64,000 nt of DNA from positions 37,814,310 to 37,878,309 of the forward strand of contig NC_065544.1 of NCBI RefSeq assembly GCF_932294415.1. Reading direction: 5' to 3'. The notes beneath the pieces are model-generated. The model ran no database searches. It saw nothing but the letters and a program-made list of their open reading frames with translations, and was not told where the DNA came from. Origin of the DNA: Quercus robur (taxonomy: Eukaryota; Streptophyta; Magnoliopsida; Fagales; Fagaceae). Below, in pieces: positions 58,297-64,000 of this stretch. The position numbers and the translations under genes were made by a program. How positions within the stretch are numbered: the stretch's first letter is position 1; every line of letters begins with the position of its first letter.

Positions 58297-60830
58297 AATA
58301 GTTTATATTTTAGAATAATCGGTAATTTAATATGATATTAAAGTAAGAGATTTGAGTTCAATTCTTATCTCCTCTATTTGACCTCTAAAAAACCAAATAA
58401 TCTATGATAAAGTCTCTTATCATTGTATGAGAGATTTTGGTTCAAACTCCGCATACATAAAAAACTAATTAGTATATTTTTTATTATTTTATTGAGTTGT
58501 TTATATTATTTTTAGTATTACTACTGTAAATGATCTAACTTTAACCAAAAAAAAAAAAAAAAAAAATTTTTTTTTTGTATTTTGTTTTTGTTGGTAGATG
58601 ATTGCATCTTAATGTATTAAAAAATAATGATTTTGTGTATTTATAATTTGTTAATACTATATGAATGCCTATTTGAAGGTTTTTTTTTTTTTTTTTCTTA
58701 TACTCTGACTCCTTCTCACTTAAAAATTAAAATCTTGGATCCCTAATTTTCTTAGAGAATTGTATTAGTTCATCTACCCCAACAAACAAACAAAACTTTG
58801 TCCTTATGAGAGAAGTACCCTCACAATTACAAGTCACAAGCAAACGCTGCTTTGCCAGGCACGTTTTACTTACTCAATAGCCAAAAGTCATACCCCAAAT
58901 TCTACCCCAAAAAACAAAAAAGAGTCATGCCCCGAAGCCCAACACCAGCCCCACACGTTCTAGACACTCATCCTCAAGTTCACTCCAAAAAAGACTCATA
59001 CATTGTAGGAGTAGGGCCAGTTAATGAGTAATTTTTTTTTCTTTTACTTGGAGGCCAAAGTAAGGGTGTAAATGAATACTATTAAGGAAAATTTAATAGA
59101 TGATGTAAGAGAATTGATTTATGAAATATTTTTAAAAGTTTTTATGGAAAAACTTTTACACCTTGTTATGTAATATCATGATTTAAAGGCTACTAGCCTA
59201 CAATTAATTACCAGGGCAGTCGGATTCTAATGCTAGGCAATAATGAAAGCGTAAGGAAAGCGTTTAAGAAGCATTATTTGCATGTTCCCAAAAGCTTAAC
59301 TAGTTAGAAATATATGGTTAAATGATTAAATTTACTATATATATTTTAATAGCTTAACTTTTGGAATAATTGGTAATTTAATATGGTATCAAAGCAAGAG
59401 ATATGAGTTTAATCTTTATCTTCTCTACTCTACCTCTAAAAAACCAATTAATATTTGATAAAGTCTCTTGTCGTTGCATGAAAAATCTCAAGTCAAACTC
59501 CACCTACATAAAAAACTAATTAGTATCTTTGTATTATATTATATAAAGAGTAATCATTATAATTCTATTACAAATTTAAAATTCTATTGTATCTATTTTT
59601 TTTTTTTTAAGCCTTTCCTCTCACTTTTTTATTAGCAAATTACGTCCAAATTTCCCTTTCATTTTCTTTAGGAACGGACCCAATTGGGGTCAAAGGCCCC
59701 CCCCCCCCCCCCCCCCGCGGTCCATTTTTTTAAAAACTTATTATATATATAATTTTTGTAGTTGCCCCCCTTCCGAAACCTTAGGCCCCCTCAAACTAGT
59801 AACTATCCAACTCAAAAACTTAACAAAAACAATAAAAACATTCACAATGGTGATTGTATTTTAGCAAAAAAAAAAAAAAACTATTTTACCACATAAAAAT
59901 CAAAAAACCATGTGTTATTAGAGAAGGTAAAACTAATTGTTTTGCAATACAGAAAATTGGTATAAATACCAGTTGATCGTAGCAAGTTGTTAAAAATAAA
60001 ATACAATATTTTATTAAAATTATCTCTCTACCTTCAATTAAAAAACTCAAATTCCCTCTCTTCCTTATTATTTTAATGAGTTGTTTATATTATTTTAAAT
60101 GAAGTGGTAAAAAAAATAGAACATTTGATATTGGATGTATTGTAAATGAAGTGGTAAAATGGATAAATTAATTTTTTGAGATGTTAAAAGCTAAATTTTT
60201 TAGCACCACTACTGTGAATGCTCTAACTTTAACAACCAAAAAAAGAAAAATCCTGGCCAACCTAGTTTTAAAAAAACATTATTTTGTTTTTTATTTTTTT
60301 TGTTCTTCATTTTTGTTGGTGGATGATTGTATCTTAATGTATTAAGAAACAACGATTTTATGTATTTATAATTTTTTAATACTATATGGATGCCTATTTG
60401 GAATTTTTTTTTTCCCTTATACTCCGATCCCTTCTAACTTGAAATCCTAAGTCCGTCCCTAGTTTTCTTAGAGAATTGTATTAGTTCATCTACAGAAGTT
60501 GCCTAATGTTGCGTATCTATTATTCCTACACAACAAACAAAACTTTGTCCTTATGAGAGAAGTACCCTCACAATTACAAGTCACAAGCAAACGCTGCTTT
60601 GCCAGGCACGTTTAACTTACTCAAAAGCAATAAGTCATACCCCAAATTCTACCCAGAAAACAAAAAAGAGTCATGCCCCAAAGCCCAACACCAGCCCCAC
60701 GCATTCCAGACACTCATCCCCAAGTTCACTCCAAAAAAGACTCATACATTGCAGGAGTAGGTCCAATGAATGAATACTATTAAGGAAAATTTAATAGATG
60801 CTTTTATGAAATATTTTTAAAAGTTTTTAA
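58095..60830. repeat. Large direct duplication (two copies)
   Basis: Copy A (about 58095-59100) and copy B (about 59160-60830) share the same order of blocks: CATGATTTAAAGGC and AATGAAAGCGTAAGGAAAG, then a degraded SINE-like part, then AGAATTGTATTAGTTCATCT, ACAAGCAAACGCTGCTTTGC and AAAAAAGACTCATACATTG. Copy B is longer because it keeps a whole hAT-type element of which copy A has only the right part. Copies differ at scattered positions, so the event is not recent. Confidence 0.88.
59669..60461. mobile_element. Small hAT-type element
   Basis: Ends TAGGAACGGA and TCCGTCCCTA, with an 8-bp flanking repeat with one mismatch (ATTTTCTT at 59661-59668, GTTTTCTT at 60462-60469). The left end is followed by an unbroken C run of about 18 bases (near 59697-59715). 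There is no transposase. Copy A of the surrounding duplication retains the right end (GGATCCCTA then ATTTTCTT). Confidence 0.7.
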
Positions 60831-61029
60831 GGAAAAATAAAAAACAACTGATTTTTTTATAATTTTTTTATATTTTTCATGAAATTAATATAAAAAATTT
60901 CCTATAATATCCTATTAACAAATACACTAGGGCAAAAACCATATTATTATATAAATTTAAAACTAAGTGCCATGTATAATATTAAAATGCATTTAATATT
61001 GAGGGGGCAACTAATATGTTCTAATCGTG

Positions 61030-61194
61030 GGTTTCAATTAATCCAATTAGTAAAGTCTTTGATGGCTGAATAAAATATTTGGATTCAATCTTTATCTACA
61101 CTAAAAACTAATTGATATCTTGGTTTGTTGATAAAAAACTATCATTACGAGCGAACATCATAAGTTAAAACTTGCTTAAAAAAAAAAAAAAAAA
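61030..61194 (+). mobile_element. tRNA-derived SINE, degraded
   Basis: A-box region AATCCAATTAGTAAAG, weakened B box GGATTCAATCT, family body (AATTGATATCTTGGTTTG, ATCATAAGTTAAAACT) and a terminal A run. Mutated relative to the copy at 38796. Confidence 0.65.
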
Positions 61195-61213
61195 AGTTCT
61201 GCTCTAGCTTCTG

Positions 61214-61380
61214 ATGCTCCTTGTCATGATACTGCGGGCCTTCTTTCTAGTACTGAAGTTTGCTGCACCTTTTCGTGAGTTTTCTTGCCGAAGTTTTTTA
61301 AAGAAGTGTTATAGTGCCGCTCACGCATTGTTTGTCGTAGCCCAATCTAGGGAAGATGCTTCTGTTTGGTTAAAACTTAA
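61214..61380 (+). pseudogene. Possible RNase H (RVT_3-like) C-terminal relic
   Basis: An open frame directly after the SINE tail contains SAAHALFVVAQSREDASVWL, which resembles the conserved C-terminal helix of plant LINE-type RNase H domains (..ANSAAHALA......VWL). Catalytic parts upstream are not visible. Weak but specific similarity. Confidence 0.4.
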
Positions 61381-61977
61381 AGGAGTCTCCAGTCTCCACG
61401 TACATTTTAAATTAAGCCATCTTTTTCTTATGTAAATGATGATATACCATCTTCTGTTACGTTAAGTAAAGCTATGGTGTGTCCAGAGTCTTATTCCGGT
61501 GTTTCTAATCAAGACGTCCCGATTCAAATCCCTTCTGTCTTAACAATTAAATCATAATAGTCCTTGTTAAAACTTAAAGCTATGGTTTTGGATTCCATGA
61601 GCACAAGGCCATAGCCCCAAGGACTAACATGGCCATGGTTTTGTCCATGATGACAATTATTAAGCGTTTTCACACGTACATTATCACTACAAAAGATCAA
61701 GTTTAGTTGGCCATCCTTTTTCTTCTAAAACGACGGTTTCTTAAACTGCCACCATAAGTGATTTATTGCAGCAGTTTAGAAACCCCCTCAAGGCCATCAC
61801 ACCCCCCTAGGTATTTTTTGTAATTGGAAAATGTAGTAATCCTAAATTATAATAAATGCTCTAAATTAATTCTTACCCAAAAAATAGAAGAGTGTCTGTG
61901 AGCGCGTGCTTAGAGGCTAGTATAAGTATAATATAAGTATAAAATTATGGAAAAAATTACTTCTAAGTAATATGTAA
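61381..61977. other. Intergenic, no gene seen
   Basis: Mixed AT-rich sequence with no recognisable gene or bounded repeat. Confidence 0.5.
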
Positions 61978-63260
61978 ATAATAGGCAAAATTTTAGGAAT
62001 AAAAATACTTAAAACATTTTTTTTTTTAAAAGATTTAAATGTAAAACAGTGTTGGCATATTATTAAAATACCTATAATATTGGGATTTTTTTTTTTGGCT
62101 TGAAGTTGTAAAAAAATAGGAAACCAACGTTGAAGGACTCACCACCCTCAAAAAAAAAAAAAAAAAAAAAGTTGATGCAAATTTATTAACTGAGAACACG
62201 TAACACTTGATGCAAATTCAAAAGGCATGGTTTGTTTGGAGTCTTTTTGTCTTTTGGTAAGTTATTTTGGATCAGATTAAATTTTACCAATTTTAAAAAT
62301 TTAAAAATTTTAAATGAAGTAACATTTTAAACTATCAAATATAAGATATATTTAAGGGTGTAAGTTGTTACCCCTAAAAGTTAGTCTATTATTTATTTAG
62401 AAGCAATTTTTAGTACAATTTTAAAATTCTATCTTTAAAGATAAGTTCTCCAGTATCATTCTTGCTTTAGTGTCTAAATAAGAGGCAAAATTTTAGGAAT
62501 AAAAATACTTAAAACAATTTTTTTTTTTTAAATTAAACGTAAAACAGTGGTGGCATATTATTAAAATACCTAAAACATAGGGATTTTTTTTTTGGCTTGA
62601 AGTTGCAAAAAAATAGGAAACCAACGTTTATGGATTTTTTTTTTTTTTGTATATTTTTTAGGGTGACATATCAACAATAAATTTTATCTTTAAAGATAAG
62701 TTTTCCAGTATCATTCTTGTTTTAGTGTCTAAATAATAGGCAAAATTTTTGGAATAAAAATACTTAAAACAATTTTTTTTTTTTTTTTTTTAAATTAAAC
62801 GTAAAACAGTGGTGGCATTTTATTAAAATACCTAAAACATAGGGATTTTTTTTTGGCTTGAAGTTGCAAAAAAATAGGAAACCAACGTTTATGGATTTTT
62901 TTTTTTTGCTTGAAGTTGCAAAAAAATAGGAAACCAACGTTAAAGGACTCGCCACCCTCAAAAAAAAAAAAATGATGCAAATTTATTAATTGAGGACACG
63001 TAACACTTGATGCAAATTCAAAAGGTATGGTTTGTTTAGAGTCTTTTTTATCTTTTGGTAAGTTATTTTGGATCAGATTAAATTTTTCCAATTTTTAAAA
63101 TTTTAAATTTTAAATGAAGTAACATTTTAAACTATCAAATATAAGATATATTTACAGGTGTAGGTTTTTACCCCTAAAAGTTAGTCTATTATTTAGAAGC
63201 AATTTTTACCACAATTTTAAAATTTTATGTTTAAAGATAAGTTCTCCAATTCATTCTTAC
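61978..63260. repeat. Tandem array of a ~500-bp unit (two full, one partial)
   Basis: Units near 61978-62467, 62473-62725 (partial) and 62735-63260. Each starts AGGCAAAATTTT(A/T)GGAATAA and contains TAAAACAGTG(T/G)TGGCAT, a T run, GGCTTGAAGTTG and AATAGGAAACCAACGTT. The full units continue through ACACGTAACACTTGATGCAA and TTTTGGATCAGATTAAATTT to TTAAAGATAAGTTCTCCA. The partial unit skips this middle, and the third unit has an extra internal copy of the GGCTTGAAGTTG block. Confidence 0.9.
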
Positions 63261-64000
63261 TTTGGCAAATTTGTGTTTATAACAATTGCTTACGAAATAA
63301 TCAAATGTGCAATGAAAGGCACAAAAAAGGAGAATATTAAAAACCATCAAATGTGCAATAAAAGGCACAAAAAAGGACAATATTAAATTTCATAACGTAG
63401 GATATTTACAAAAAATGTTTCTTAACAACTACTTGATAGAATGACTACCACTTCGCTGACCCGAATTCATCCAATGTGTCTGCTATGCAATCTAACCAAA
63501 TTGTTGATATGTCACCCTAAAAAAAATACAAAAAAATAGAGAGTAAGGCTTAAATGTAAGAAAAACAACAAACAAAAATAATAAGAGGAAGAGAGGGCAC
63601 CACTTAGAACACATACACTAAAATAATGAGTGAAACCCGATAACCACAAAAAAAAAAAAAAAAAAAAAGACAAATCAATATATATCATTCCTATTCTTTA
63701 AAAAATAGTCATTAATTAGAGAAAATACTTAAACAACCATCAAACTGACCAAATAAAAGAAAAAAAAATAAAAAAAGATAAGATAAGATAATGATATGGA
63801 AAGGATAATGATAACAAAGTGTAGTCCTATTTTGTAGGCACTATTTTACGTGGGAGTTTTTTTTTTTTTTGAGAATCTAATTTTTTTTTCCCTTTTAGAA
63901 TCTAAATCATGATAAAATAATAAGTTTTTGTTGGAGATAAAACAATCATTTTTTATAAATTAAGCAATAATTATCCTATTCCCGAAATCTACCACATAAA
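63261..64000. other. Intergenic, no gene seen
   Basis: AT-rich. The string AAATGTGCAATRAAAGGCAC is doubled near 63302 and 63347. A runs near 63650 and 63755. No coding region. Confidence 0.5.

Noticed and set aside
59160..59540. Copia LTR/PBS suggested by TGGTATCAAAGC near 59394
   Set aside because: The string resembles a tRNA-Met PBS, but no LTR end or coding region adjoins it, and the same context occurs degraded in the duplicated copy.

Overview
This is a stretch of plant nuclear DNA: AT-rich, with spliced genes (GT-AG introns), many (CT)n and (AT)n microsatellites, long A/T runs and layers of transposon insertions. All four genes I can build are of eudicot type. The repeat content suggests a woody eudicot, perhaps of the oak/beech family, but that is an inference from general impression and was not tested.

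Genes. (1) 726-3646, + strand, three exons: a bHLH transcription factor of the ZHOUPI/RGE1 (bHLH95) type. (2) 23064-25568, + strand, six coding exons: the plant homologue of alpha/gamma-adaptin-binding protein p34 (AAGAB family); a 52-bp tandem duplication has doubled the splice acceptor of its second exon. (3) 32082-33335, - strand, intronless: a U-box/ARM E3 ubiquitin ligase close to Arabidopsis PUB25/PUB26. (4) 53252-57173, - strand, eight exons: a secreted, probably GPI-anchored PI-PLC X-domain protein (At5g67130 type), with an upstream ORF in its leader, a tandemly duplicated 3' flank and a broken partial copy of exon 5 about 4 kb downstream. The genes are unrelated in function and do not form a cluster.

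Mobile DNA. The largest element is a 5.9-kb non-autonomous LTR retrotransposon (14834-20719) with 748-bp LTRs, a 5-bp target duplication, PBS and PPT, no visible gag or pol, and two blocks of related ~80-bp tandem repeats. It sits exactly at the CTAG 3' terminus of a putative Helitron (13212-14833). Two Mutator-like elements have long TIRs and 9-bp target duplications (4923-6173 and 36159-38546); the second contains a nested 998-bp hAT-type element with GC-rich ends (36502-37499) and an 8-bp target duplication. Other pieces are a second small Helitron candidate (28528-28968), several copies of a tRNA-derived SINE (one with a 17-bp target duplication), a foldback element (45075-45471), a small MITE (51166-51300), another hAT element (59669-60461), and relics of Ty1/copia and of LINE-type RNase H.

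Local tandem duplication is common: 11.3, 13.3, 28.1, 29.9, 35.3, 41.1, 46.9, 48.4, 52.5, 58.1-60.8 and 62.0-63.3 kb. The remaining intergenic DNA is AT-rich and I recognise no gene in it. I found no CRISPR array, rRNA gene or intact tRNA gene, and no operon-like new system; the most unusual points are structural.
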